Source: Bacteroidales bacterium (GTDB lineage: Bacteria > Bacteroidota > Bacteroidia > Bacteroidales > UBA932). From it: a DNA stretch of 46,344 bases. This document shows, piece after piece, positions 40,379 to 46,344 of the stretch. A program made the translations under genes and the position numbers. Under the pieces are notes generated by a model. It worked only from the letters and a program-made list of their open reading frames with translations, was not told the origin of the DNA and made no database searches. Location of the stretch: positions 1 through 46,344 of the forward strand of contig JAFZBM010000094.1 in assembly GCA_017561765.1 (NCBI GenBank), read 5' to 3'. Each line of letters opens with the position of its first letter. Within the stretch, counting starts at the first letter, position 1.

Positions 40379-41173
40379 TTAATTCTGCCCGTAGCCGACC
40401 ACGTCATAAAAATCGGTCGTAACCCAGTCGACTCCGAGCTTTTCCGCTATGTCGCGCAGATATGTGCTGTTGACCATCCAGAAGAAGGTCTCGATTCCGT
40501 ACTCGCGGAACTCTTTTACCCATTCGGGATGATTGAGGAACACCTCCACGCCGTAAGATGCCGCTGTGTAGCCCTTTTCCTTGACCTCTGCGGGCGGCAT
40601 GGAATTGTGCAGGCTGCTGGAATTCAGCATCACGCGCGCCGATGGCTCGAGCCTCAGGACTTCATCGCAAGTGGCGGGCTTGAATGACAGGAAATACATC
40701 TGGTCCATCATGTCAAGCGATCTCACCTCCTCGATGCATTTTGCCACTACTTCGTTCTCCCTTTCCTGGGTTGCATGTGCCTTGATTTCAAGGAATTGAA
40801 GGATTTCGGGAGTCTCTTTGGCCTGGACCAGCCATTCATGGAGAGTCGGAATTTGATTCCCGAAAGGAAGTCGCACTGCCTGGATTTCTTCGAAGCTGCT
40901 CTTCTGGGCATGCACTTCTGGAGTAATCTTGGCGTCGTGCCTTATTATCAGCTGCCCGTCGGAAGTCATGTGGACATCGAATTCGCATCCGTCCACCTTT
41001 CTTTCCTGAGCCCGTTTCAGGGCATCCAGCGAGTTCTCGTCGGTGGTGAATTCTGTGCCGGTGCTTCGAAGCCCCCTGTGGGCCAGGACTTTAAGTTGTC
41101 CGGAGCTTTGGGTTTGGGCGCAGGCGGAAAGCAGAATGATACCAAGAATCAGGGGTAATGCTTTGAATCTCAT
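40379..41173 (-). CDS. Glycerophosphodiester phosphodiesterase lipoprotein
   Basis: 264 residues with a lipoprotein signal ending LLSACAQ. GDPD motifs: LAHRGLRSTGTEFTTDENSLDALKRAQERKVDGCEFDVHMTSDGQLIIRHDAKI, with the catalytic HR...E, E/D metal ligands and HD. FLEIKAH and the closing VDWVTTDFYD are also family-like. It likely hydrolyses glycerophosphodiesters in the periplasm or at the surface. Single gene, convergent with nothing, transcribed toward the PDH-type operon promoter; the stop is 2 nt from that promoter's -33 box. Confidence 0.87.
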   Translation of the reverse strand: MRFKALPLILGIILLSACAQTQSSGQLKVLAHRGLRSTGTEFTTDENSLDALKRAQERKVDGCEFDVHMTSDGQLIIRHDAKITPEVHAQKSSFEEIQAVRLPFGNQIPTLHEWLVQAKETPEILQFLEIKAHATQERENEVVAKCIEEVRSLDMMDQMYFLSFKPATCDEVLRLEPSARVMLNSSSLHNSMPPAEVKEKGYTAASYGVEVFLNHPEWVKEFREYGIETFFWMVNSTYLRDIAEKLGVDWVTTDFYDVVGYGQN

Positions 41174-41254
41174 AACGGAATGGGTATGTGGTTAATCATA
41201 GCAAAGTTGCGAAATAATTCTTGGGAATGAAAATTATTTGTCATATTTGTGGCC

Positions 41255-42622
41255 ATGGTTCAATGGATGGGTATAATCAACCTGACTCCGGACTCTTTCT
41301 ACGAGCCCAGCAGGGTTAAGCACGATGGGTTTATGGACCGTGTCCGGGCTTTTGCAGATGCCGGCGCGGCATATATTGACATCGGTGCCGTGTCAACCCG
41401 CCCGGGCGCGGCTTTCGTGTCACTGGAGGAAGAGTGGGCCCGGCTGCAACCGGCGCTGGAGGCGATTGCCGGGGGTGCTGGCGTGGTTTCCTCTGCCGGA
41501 GGGAGCACTTCCGTTGGAGCTGCCGGTGGTTCTGTTGCTGCCGGTAGTTTAGTTGCTGGGGAGGGAGTTGCTGACGGTAGTTTAGTTGCTGACGTGGTTG
41601 CTGCTGGCGGGAGATCTTCCGTTGGAGTTGCCGGTGGTTCTGTTGCTGCCGACGGGAGTTGTGTGGCCGGTGGCTTGGCCGCTGGCGGTGGTTGTTTTGC
41701 CGGGGGTAGTTTAGTTGCCGGGGAGGGAGTTGCCGGTGGTTTAGTTGCTGCCGGGGTTGCTGCCGACGGGAGTTATTTGGCCGGTGGTTCTGCCTCTGCC
41801 GGAGGGAGCACTTCCGTTGGAGCTGCCGGTGGTTCTGTTGCTGCCGGAGGGGCGTTGCCGTTGCGGATATCTATCGATACTACCAGGTCCGAAATAGTTC
41901 GCCGAGCGTACGAAATAATCGGCCCGTTTGTGGTCAATGACATTTCGGCGGGGGAGGACGACCCCTTCATGCTGCCACTCGCCGCACGGCTAGGACTTAG
42001 CTATATCGCCATGCATAAGCGCGGTGACCCCCAGACCATGGGCTCCATGTGCTATTATCCCGATGGCGTAATGGCGGAACTGACGCGTTATTTCCGGCAG
42101 TTTGCAGTAAAGGCCGCGGCCCTTGGGCTTGAGGACTGGATACTCGATCCGGGCCTCGGTTTTGCCAAGACGGCCGGGCAGTGCTGGGAGATCCTTGAAC
42201 GCCTTGAGGAGCTCAAGTGCTTCGGCCGCCCCATCCTTATAGGCGCCGCCGACAAGCGTTTCACCCGCGCCGTCCCCGAACGTTTCGCACCGTCTTCCTC
42301 CGACGGTCCCTCATTATGTTCTTCCGGAGCCCTTTCCGTCGGTTCCTCTTCCGTTGGTTCCTCTTCCGTCGGTTCCTCTTCCGTTGGTTCCTCTTCCGTC
42401 GGTTCCTCTTCCGTTGGTTCCTCTTCCGTCGGTTCCTCTTCCGTCGGTTCTTCTTCCGTTGGTTTCTCTTCCGTCGGTTCCTCTTCCGTCGGTTCATACG
42501 GGGCTACCAGCGCCTCCGATTCTGCCGGCGGCCCCGACGGAACCGCCATTGCCAATGCACTGGCTATCCGCCACGGCGCCGACATCCTTCGGGTCCATGT
42601 GATCCCGCCCCGTGTCGTGTAA
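41255..42622 (+). CDS. folP: Dihydropteroate synthase with two large repeat insertions
   Basis: 455 residues against a usual 260-290. Core motifs are intact: MGIINLTPDSFYEPSR, AAYIDIGAVSTRPG, ISIDTTRSEIVRRA, VVNDISAG, YIAMHKRG, WILDPGLGFAKT, ILIGAADKRFTR, and a short GADILRVHVIPPRVV end. Insertion 1 (about 41470-41850, 125 residues) lies after LEAIAG and is Gly/Ala/Ser/Val-rich; it includes a 55-bp exact repeat (41490-41544 = 41793-41847). Insertion 2 (about 42275-42540) contains 11 SVGSS units of 15 bp (42335-42499). Both fall where the barrel has loops, so activity may persist. It makes dihydropteroate in folate synthesis. ATG 41255 is preferred to GTG 41249; a CATATTTG box ends 5 nt before the ATG. 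Confidence 0.88.
   Translation: MVQWMGIINLTPDSFYEPSRVKHDGFMDRVRAFADAGAAYIDIGAVSTRPGAAFVSLEEEWARLQPALEAIAGGAGVVSSAGGSTSVGAAGGSVAAGSLVAGEGVADGSLVADVVAAGGRSSVGVAGGSVAADGSCVAGGLAAGGGCFAGGSLVAGEGVAGGLVAAGVAADGSYLAGGSASAGGSTSVGAAGGSVAAGGALPLRISIDTTRSEIVRRAYEIIGPFVVNDISAGEDDPFMLPLAARLGLSYIAMHKRGDPQTMGSMCYYPDGVMAELTRYFRQFAVKAAALGLEDWILDPGLGFAKTAGQCWEILERLEELKCFGRPILIGAADKRFTRAVPERFAPSSSDGPSLCSSGALSVGSSSVGSSSVGSSSVGSSSVGSSSVGSSSVGSSSVGSSSVGFSSVGSSSVGSYGATSASDSAGGPDGTAIANALAIRHGADILRVHVIPPRVV
41470..41850 (+). repeat. Gly/Ala/Val-rich repeat insertion 1 in folP
   Basis: Built from degenerate units such as GGTGGTTCTGTTGCTGCCGG and GGTAGTTTAGTTGCTG. One block of 55 bp occurs twice without a mismatch (41490-41544, 41793-41847), implying recent duplication. 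Length is a multiple of three. Confidence 0.8.
42335..42499 (+). repeat. Eleven 15-bp tandem units in folP (SVGSS)
   Basis: Units are TCCGTCGGTTCCTCT or TCCGTTGGTTCCTCT. One unit reads SVGFS and the last SVGSY. Synonymous C/T change at the Val codon alternates, so units were partly homogenised. Confidence 0.88.
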
Positions 42623-42641
42623 CTTATTGTCAATCTGCATA

Positions 42642-42687
42642 TTACATAAAACCGATTGCGTAATTTGGCGCAATCGGTTTTATGTAA
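42642..42687. terminator. Perfect 19-bp inverted repeat downstream of folP
   Basis: TTACATAAAACCGATTGCG and CGCAATCGGTTTTATGTAA are exact complements around an 8-nt loop. It lies 20 nt after the folP stop and upstream of the thi promoter. Probably the folP terminator, though a T-run follows only inside the arm. Confidence 0.6.
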
Positions 42688-42751
42688 GTTGTTGTGCATT
42701 AGATAAATACAATCCACGGCTAAAATTGCTGTAACAAACATCGCATGAAAC

Positions 42752-42782
42752 TTGGCAAATAGTGGACGAATTGCTATCTTTG
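42752..42782 (+). promoter_or_regulatory. Promoter of the thi operon
   Basis: TTGG at 42752-42755 serves as -33, followed after 19 nt by TATCTTTG at 42775-42782. Transcription would start at about 42789, at the 5' edge of the riboswitch. Confidence 0.55.
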
Positions 42783-42784
42783 CA

Positions 42785-42862
42785 TTGTTCGGGGTACCGG
42801 CTGCGAGATGCCGGTTGAGAGAGTCCCGTTGAACTTGATACGGTCAATACCGTCGTAAGGAA
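42785..42862 (+). ncRNA. TPP riboswitch (THI element)
   Basis: The conserved parts are in order: TTCGGGGTACCGGCTGCGAG, then TGAGAGAGTCCC, TTGAACTTGAT, and CAATACCGTCGTAAGGAAA. GGGG pairs with TCCC (P2), ACGGT with ACCGT (P4/P5 side), and GTAAGGAA closes near P1. An extra ACCGGC/GCCGGT hairpin sits in the P3 position. P1 can include CAT/ATG with the thiL start codon (42863), so control is likely translational: TPP binding hides the start. Confidence 0.85.
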
Positions 42863-44869
42863 ATGTCACATTTAGGAGAATTCGATCTCATCCGGCGCAT
42901 CAGCGCCCGTTTCAGCAATAATAATTCTGTTGCAGTTGATGATGGCTCCGGCCAAGCCCTGCAATGTCATACTGCCGGTTCTGTTGATGGAAGTTCCGTT
43001 CCTGCTGCTGCCGGTTCGGTTTCTGACGGTGCTTCTTGCGGAATTATAGGAATCGGTGACGACTGCGCCGTCCTGCCGCGGGGCGATGGCCTCGACACGC
43101 TCGTTACCACCGATCTGCTGATTGAAGACCGTCACTTCCTGCTCCGCGACATCACTCCGTACCAGCTTGGCTGGAAGTCAGCAGCGGTGAATATCAGCGA
43201 CATAGCCGCTATGGGAGGGACTCCGGAAGCCTCGTTCCTTTCCATCGCTCTTCCCAAAACACTTCCTGCCGGAACTGCTGCCGCCGGGAGAGAAAGCGGC
43301 GAAAGTGCTCCCAGAACCGCTGGAAGTGCTGCCGCTGGGAGAGAAAGTGGCGGTTTTGCTCCCGGAACCGCCGGAAGTGCTGCCGCTGGGAGAGAAAGTG
43401 GCGGTTTTGCTCCCGGAACCGCTGGAACTGCAGCCGCCGGGAGAGAAAGTGGCGAATTTGCTCCCGGAACTGTCGGAACAGCTGCTGCTGGGAGAGAAAG
43501 CGGCAGTTTTGCTCCCGGAACCGCCGGAAGTGCTGCCGCTGGGAGAGAGAGTGGCGGATTTGCTCCCGGAACCGCTGGAACTGCTGCCGACGGGAGAGAA
43601 AGCGGCGAATTTGCTCCCGGAACCACCGGAGCAGCAACCGTTGGGAGAGAAAGCGGCGAAAGTGCTCCCGAATCCGCCGGAGCAGCAACCGCTGGGAGAG
43701 AAAGTGGCGGTTTTGCTCCCGAATCCGCCGGAGTCAATGAAGATAGGGATTCGGTGGGGCGATGGGTGGACCGGTTTATGGATGGTTACAAAGCTTTGTC
43801 GGACCGGTTCGGCGTGCCGTTGCTTGGAGGGGACACTTCTGCGTCGCCCGACAAACTCTTTATAAATGTCACAGTATTAGGCACTTGCCCTCACGGAGCC
43901 GCCCGCCTTCGGTCTGCCGCGCGTCCTGGAGATCTGGTGTGCGTCACGGGCTCTCTGGGCGATGCCGCCGCCGGCCTGAAGTTGATATTGGAGCGAACTC
44001 AGGCGGCCTTTGACGGGAGCCAGGAGCGGAGCTCGACAGGAGATAGCGCGGAAGAAAGATTGATCCGCCGTCACTATATGCCGATGCCGCGGGTTCAGGA
44101 GGGGATAGCCCTTCGCCAATGTCCCGGCGTACACGCCATGATGGATGTTTCCGACGGCATTGCCTCCGACCTCCGCCATATTCTGGAGGCCTCCGGGGCG
44201 GTTTGGAAGTCAGTACAAGGAGTCCAGGAAATGGGTGCGCCGCATGAAACAGGTGTGCCGCGGGGAATGGGTAGGCCGCAAGAAGCCGGTTTGCCACTTG
44301 AGGCAGGTGTGCTGCAGGAAACAGGGGTGACGCTATGGGTGCCTGGCGATGTACCTATAGGAGCAAAAATGGCCGAAAATGCTCTTATGGGTACAGTTGA
44401 ATGCACCCATAGCGGCACTATGTCCGCCAACACTCTGGTACCTATTGGCAATATGACACCACTCGCTGCTCCGATGCCTGCCAGAACACGGGTGCGGCCA
44501 TCCCTCGGGGCGGAAATCGATTTGCGGAGGTTGCCGCTGTCGCCCGAACTCCTGGAGATTTGTGCGGCGCGGGGGTGGGATCCGGCAGAATTGGCGGTGA
44601 GCGGCGGCGAAGATTATGAACTGCTTTTCACGGTGGCTCCGGAGGCGTTCGAAGCTGCCTCGACTGCTGTCCAGGCCGCATCAGGAGGCACTGTCGGCAT
44701 CACTGCTATAGGCCGGATTACCGAAAGTACAGATAGCACCAGCGCCTATGGCCCTAACGCCCCTAGCTCCGAAGGACATAGTCCCGACACCCCGCATGCG
44801 GCCGAAGGCCCGGTTATCCGGTGGATAGGTGGCGAAAGAGATGATTATAAAGGATTTACACATTTTTAG
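42863..44869 (+). CDS. thiL: Thiamine-monophosphate kinase inflated by repeat insertions
   Basis: 668 residues against about 310-350 usually. Core ThiL blocks are recognisable: GEFDLIRRI, IIGIGDDCAVL, TTDLLIEDRHF, WKSAAVNISDIAAMGGTPEASFLSIALP, LLGGDTSASPDKLFINVTVLG, PGDLVCVTGSLGDAAAGL, MMDVSDGIASDLRHI, VSGGEDYELLFTV, KGFTHF. Four inserts break them: about residues 20-60; 139-291 (nine 17-residue units, AAAGRESGGFAPGTAGS type); about 450-550 (six QEMGAP-type hexapeptides, the palindrome, and a partial VPIGNMTP copy); and 615-650. Substrate thiamine phosphate + ATP gives TPP. Controlled by the TPP riboswitch. Confidence 0.88.
   Translation: MSHLGEFDLIRRISARFSNNNSVAVDDGSGQALQCHTAGSVDGSSVPAAAGSVSDGASCGIIGIGDDCAVLPRGDGLDTLVTTDLLIEDRHFLLRDITPYQLGWKSAAVNISDIAAMGGTPEASFLSIALPKTLPAGTAAAGRESGESAPRTAGSAAAGRESGGFAPGTAGSAAAGRESGGFAPGTAGTAAAGRESGEFAPGTVGTAAAGRESGSFAPGTAGSAAAGRESGGFAPGTAGTAADGRESGEFAPGTTGAATVGRESGESAPESAGAATAGRESGGFAPESAGVNEDRDSVGRWVDRFMDGYKALSDRFGVPLLGGDTSASPDKLFINVTVLGTCPHGAARLRSAARPGDLVCVTGSLGDAAAGLKLILERTQAAFDGSQERSSTGDSAEERLIRRHYMPMPRVQEGIALRQCPGVHAMMDVSDGIASDLRHILEASGAVWKSVQGVQEMGAPHETGVPRGMGRPQEAGLPLEAGVLQETGVTLWVPGDVPIGAKMAENALMGTVECTHSGTMSANTLVPIGNMTPLAAPMPARTRVRPSLGAEIDLRRLPLSPELLEICAARGWDPAELAVSGGEDYELLFTVAPEAFEAASTAVQAASGGTVGITAIGRITESTDSTSAYGPNAPSSEGHSPDTPHAAEGPVIRWIGGERDDYKGFTHF
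43277..43735 (+). repeat. Nine 51-bp tandem units in thiL
   Basis: Each unit encodes 17 residues (A-A-A-G-R-E-S-G-x-F-A-P-G-T-A-G-x) and carries an internal inverted repeat of the CCGGGAG ... CTCCCGG kind. Units differ by a few synonymous and conservative changes. Confidence 0.88.
44225..44332 (+). repeat. Six 18-bp units in thiL (QEMGAP type)
   Basis: Six hexapeptides follow each other: QEMGAP, HETGVP, RGMGRP, QEAGLP, LEAGVL, QETGVT, consensus xExGxP. They end at the first base of the palindromic element at 44332. Confidence 0.78.
44332..44413 (+). repeat. Nested palindromic element in thiL (copy 2)
   Basis: Outer arms GCTATGGGTGC (44332-44342) and GCACCCATAGC (44403-44413) are exact complements. 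After 8 nt each, inner arms GTACCTATAGGAGC (44351-44364) and GCTCTTATGGGTAC (44381-44394) match at 12 of 14 positions. Spacer CTGGCGAT and centre AAAAATGGCCGAAAAT resemble copy 1 (CTGAAGAT; AAATAAGGCCGATAAT). The two are read in the same frame: V-P-x-D-x-P ... A ... A-x-N ... G ... T in both proteins. Confidence 0.82.
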
Positions 44870-44872
44870 AAA

Positions 44873-45736
44873 ATGAAGACATACCCTCGTGTACTTACTA
44901 TCGCTGGAAGCGATTCGGGCGGCGGCGCCGGAATCCAGGCTGACATCAAAGCCATCTCTGCCACGGGCAGTTACGCCGCCAGCGCCATCACCGCGGTGAC
45001 TGTTCAGAATACCCTCAGCGTGGAGGCGGTGTATCCCGTGCCGCCGGAGATTATCGCCGCGCAGATTCGATGCGTGCTGACTGACATAGGCGCCAATGCC
45101 ATCAAGATCGGCATGCTCCACAGCGCCGAGGTTGTGCTTGCTGTCCGCGATGCATTGCTGGAGAGTCTGCCGGACGGAGTGCAGCAAACGGAAACCGGTC
45201 GGCAGCCGGCAGCCGGCAGGCAACCTTCAGTCCGTAACATCGTACTTGACCCGGTGATGGTATCCACTTCCGGACACCGCCTCATCGAAGAAAGCGCCAT
45301 TCGCGTGCTGGCGTCCGAACTCATCCCCATTGCCCGCGTCATCACTCCGAATATCCCTGAGGCTGAGATACTTGCGGGCGTCGAGATTCACTCGCAAGCC
45401 GATTTGCCCGCAGTAGCGAAGAAGCTTTCAATGGGAGGAAAGGTCTCCGTGCTGATGAAGGCCGGACATCTCAGTGACGATAGTCTGGTGGACATTTTCT
45501 ACAACGCCGAGGAAGACCGCATCGTCGAGTTGCCATCGTCCCGCGTGCACACTCCCAACACTCACGGGACCGGATGCACGCTGTCATCGGCCTTCGCTTC
45601 CTATCTCGCGCAGGGACTCCCGCTTGACGATGCCGCCCGCGCCGCTACGTCGTACATCCATGGCGCAATCGTCTCCGGTTCCGGGTACTCCATAGGCCAT
45701 GGGCACGGTCCCGTAAATCATTTTTGGAATCATTAA
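44873..45736 (+). CDS. thiD: Hydroxymethylpyrimidine(-phosphate) kinase
   Basis: 287 residues. Ribokinase-like fold of ThiD: VLTIAGSDSGGGAGIQADIKAISATGSYAASAITAVTVQNT, IGMLHSAE, IVLDPVMVSTSGHRLI, VITPNIPEAEIL, and the anion hole THGTGCTLSSAFASYLAQG. Phosphorylates HMP-P to HMP-PP in thiamine synthesis. A short insert GVQQTETGRQPAAGRQPSVR, before NIVLDPVM, is CCGGCAG-rich and is not usual in the family. It follows thiL by 3 nt and precedes thiM by 10 nt. Confidence 0.92.
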   Translation: MKTYPRVLTIAGSDSGGGAGIQADIKAISATGSYAASAITAVTVQNTLSVEAVYPVPPEIIAAQIRCVLTDIGANAIKIGMLHSAEVVLAVRDALLESLPDGVQQTETGRQPAAGRQPSVRNIVLDPVMVSTSGHRLIEESAIRVLASELIPIARVITPNIPEAEILAGVEIHSQADLPAVAKKLSMGGKVSVLMKAGHLSDDSLVDIFYNAEEDRIVELPSSRVHTPNTHGTGCTLSSAFASYLAQGLPLDDAARAATSYIHGAIVSGSGYSIGHGHGPVNHFWNH

Positions 45737-45746
45737 TTAACCGAAT

Positions 45747-46344
45747 ATGCAGATTATTACCGCAAAGCCTCCGGTGGTGCTCAACATCACCAACTATCTG
45801 GCGATGAATTTCAATGCCAACGCCCTGCTGGCCATAGGCGCGTCGCCGATTATGTCCTTCTATGACAAGGAGATGGACGACCTGATGAGGATTGCCGATT
45901 CGCTCGTCATCAATATAGGTTGCCTCGACGATGATGAAATTGCAGGGATGCATGCCGCCGCGGCCGCAGCACTCAAGTACGGTAAGCCCTGGGTCATCGA
46001 TCCGGTGGGCGTGGGTGCCAGCAGTGCGCGCACAAGCACTGCCGTCGAACTAATCGTAAAGTACCATCCAACCATCGTCCGCTGCAATGCATCCGAAATC
46101 ATGGTGCTGCATGGGACGGCCTGCCGCACGCGCGGGGTCGACAGTGTGGAGCCGGTCGAAAAAGCACGCTCCTGCGCCCGCGAGTTCGCACTTCAGCATG
46201 GCACCGTCGTGGCTGTGAGCGGGGCGGTGGACTACATCACCGACGGCACCAGGGAGGCCGAAGTCCATAAGGGCAGCCCGCTGATGGCCAAGGTCACCAC
46301 GATGGGATGCTGCGCTTCCGCCGTCTGCGCCGCGTTCGCCGCTG
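45747..46344 (+). CDS. thiM: Hydroxyethylthiazole kinase (partial, 3' end off window)
   Basis: Only the first 199 residues are visible. VVLNITNYLAMNFNANALLAIGASPIMSF is the typical ThiM N-terminus, followed by LVINIGCLDDDEI, KPWVIDPVGVGASSARTSTAVELI, RCNASEIMVLHG (with the substrate-binding Asn-Ala-Ser-Glu) and VAVSGAVDYITDG. Near the cut, TTMGCCASAVCAAFAA matches the catalytic TGTGC-like loop with Met in place of the first Gly. It phosphorylates hydroxyethylthiazole for thiamine salvage. Third gene of the riboswitch-controlled operon. Confidence 0.9.
   Translation, partial: MQIITAKPPVVLNITNYLAMNFNANALLAIGASPIMSFYDKEMDDLMRIADSLVINIGCLDDDEIAGMHAAAAAALKYGKPWVIDPVGVGASSARTSTAVELIVKYHPTIVRCNASEIMVLHGTACRTRGVDSVEPVEKARSCAREFALQHGTVVAVSGAVDYITDGTREAEVHKGSPLMAKVTTMGCCASAVCAAFAA

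Noticed and set aside
42088..42741. Acidic EEEPTEE-repeat protein on the minus strand
   Set aside because: It is the complement of the SVGSS repeat in folP; the FolP frame has catalytic motifs on both sides, the antisense frame has none.

Overview
The window looks like a chromosomal segment of a fairly GC-rich Bacteroidota, most likely order Bacteroidales. The signs are many promoters of the TTTG ... TAnnTTTG type, fimbrillin-family lipoproteins, a Bacteroides-style MobA / relaxase / MobC set, a Rep_3 replicon, a single-chain E1 2-oxoacid dehydrogenase and a C1-family aminopeptidase. The assignment rests on these features only; no 16S gene is present.

Left part (1 to about 22,120): an integrated, mobilizable, plasmid-like element. 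A tyrosine integrase (20611-21957) sits next to the 3' end of a tRNA-Ala(GGC) gene (22121-22193), the probable attachment site. Leftward follow an excisionase-like HTH protein, a Toprim primase-like protein, a Cro/XRE regulator, a coupling protein (MobC/VirD4), a relaxase, an SSB, a MobA-type RHH protein and a hairpin-rich oriT-like region. Next come a string of small minus-strand cargo genes, an iteron origin with its Rep_3 initiator, and a long minus-strand operon (9091 to beyond position 1). That operon encodes a TraO-like barrel, a D12-methylase-like protein without its catalytic motif, a DUF3575 barrel, an OmpA/TPR protein and at least three fimbrillin-type lipoproteins, so it is probably a transmissible type V pilus. 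The left end of the element is outside the window.

The element has three unusual non-coding structures. (1) Three copies of a roughly 210-nt intergenic element (10792-11009, 12230-12420, 13958-14168) fold into four hairpins; some stems keep pairing although their sequence differs, as in a structured RNA or folded-DNA site. (2) Eighteen tandem 8-bp units (14571-14714) fill the 5' UTR of a small basic gene. (3) Five CGACAT repeats (14183-14240) are spaced at about one or two helical turns.

Right part (22,229-46,344): ordinary chromosome. It holds radC; an OadA-like carboxyltransferase, a HAD phosphatase, alr and a C1 aminopeptidase; a radical-SAM gene; a hydrolase with lplA; a six-gene minus operon (E2-Lpd-E1, PHP, class II aldolase/SDR fusion, SorE-like dehydrogenase); a GDPD lipoprotein; folP; and a TPP-riboswitch-controlled thiL-thiD-thiM operon.

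The most striking chromosomal feature is that several enzymes here carry large in-frame insertions. FolP (455 residues) and ThiL (668) are inflated far beyond family size by tandem repeats at surface-loop positions. E2 and ThiL share a homologous nested palindrome of about 80 bp, inserted in the same orientation and reading frame. A different REP-like palindrome is embedded in the aldolase/SDR gene, with a similar one in the fimbrial OmpA-like gene. This resembles the protein-coding palindromic elements known from Rickettsia and is the lead worth following first.
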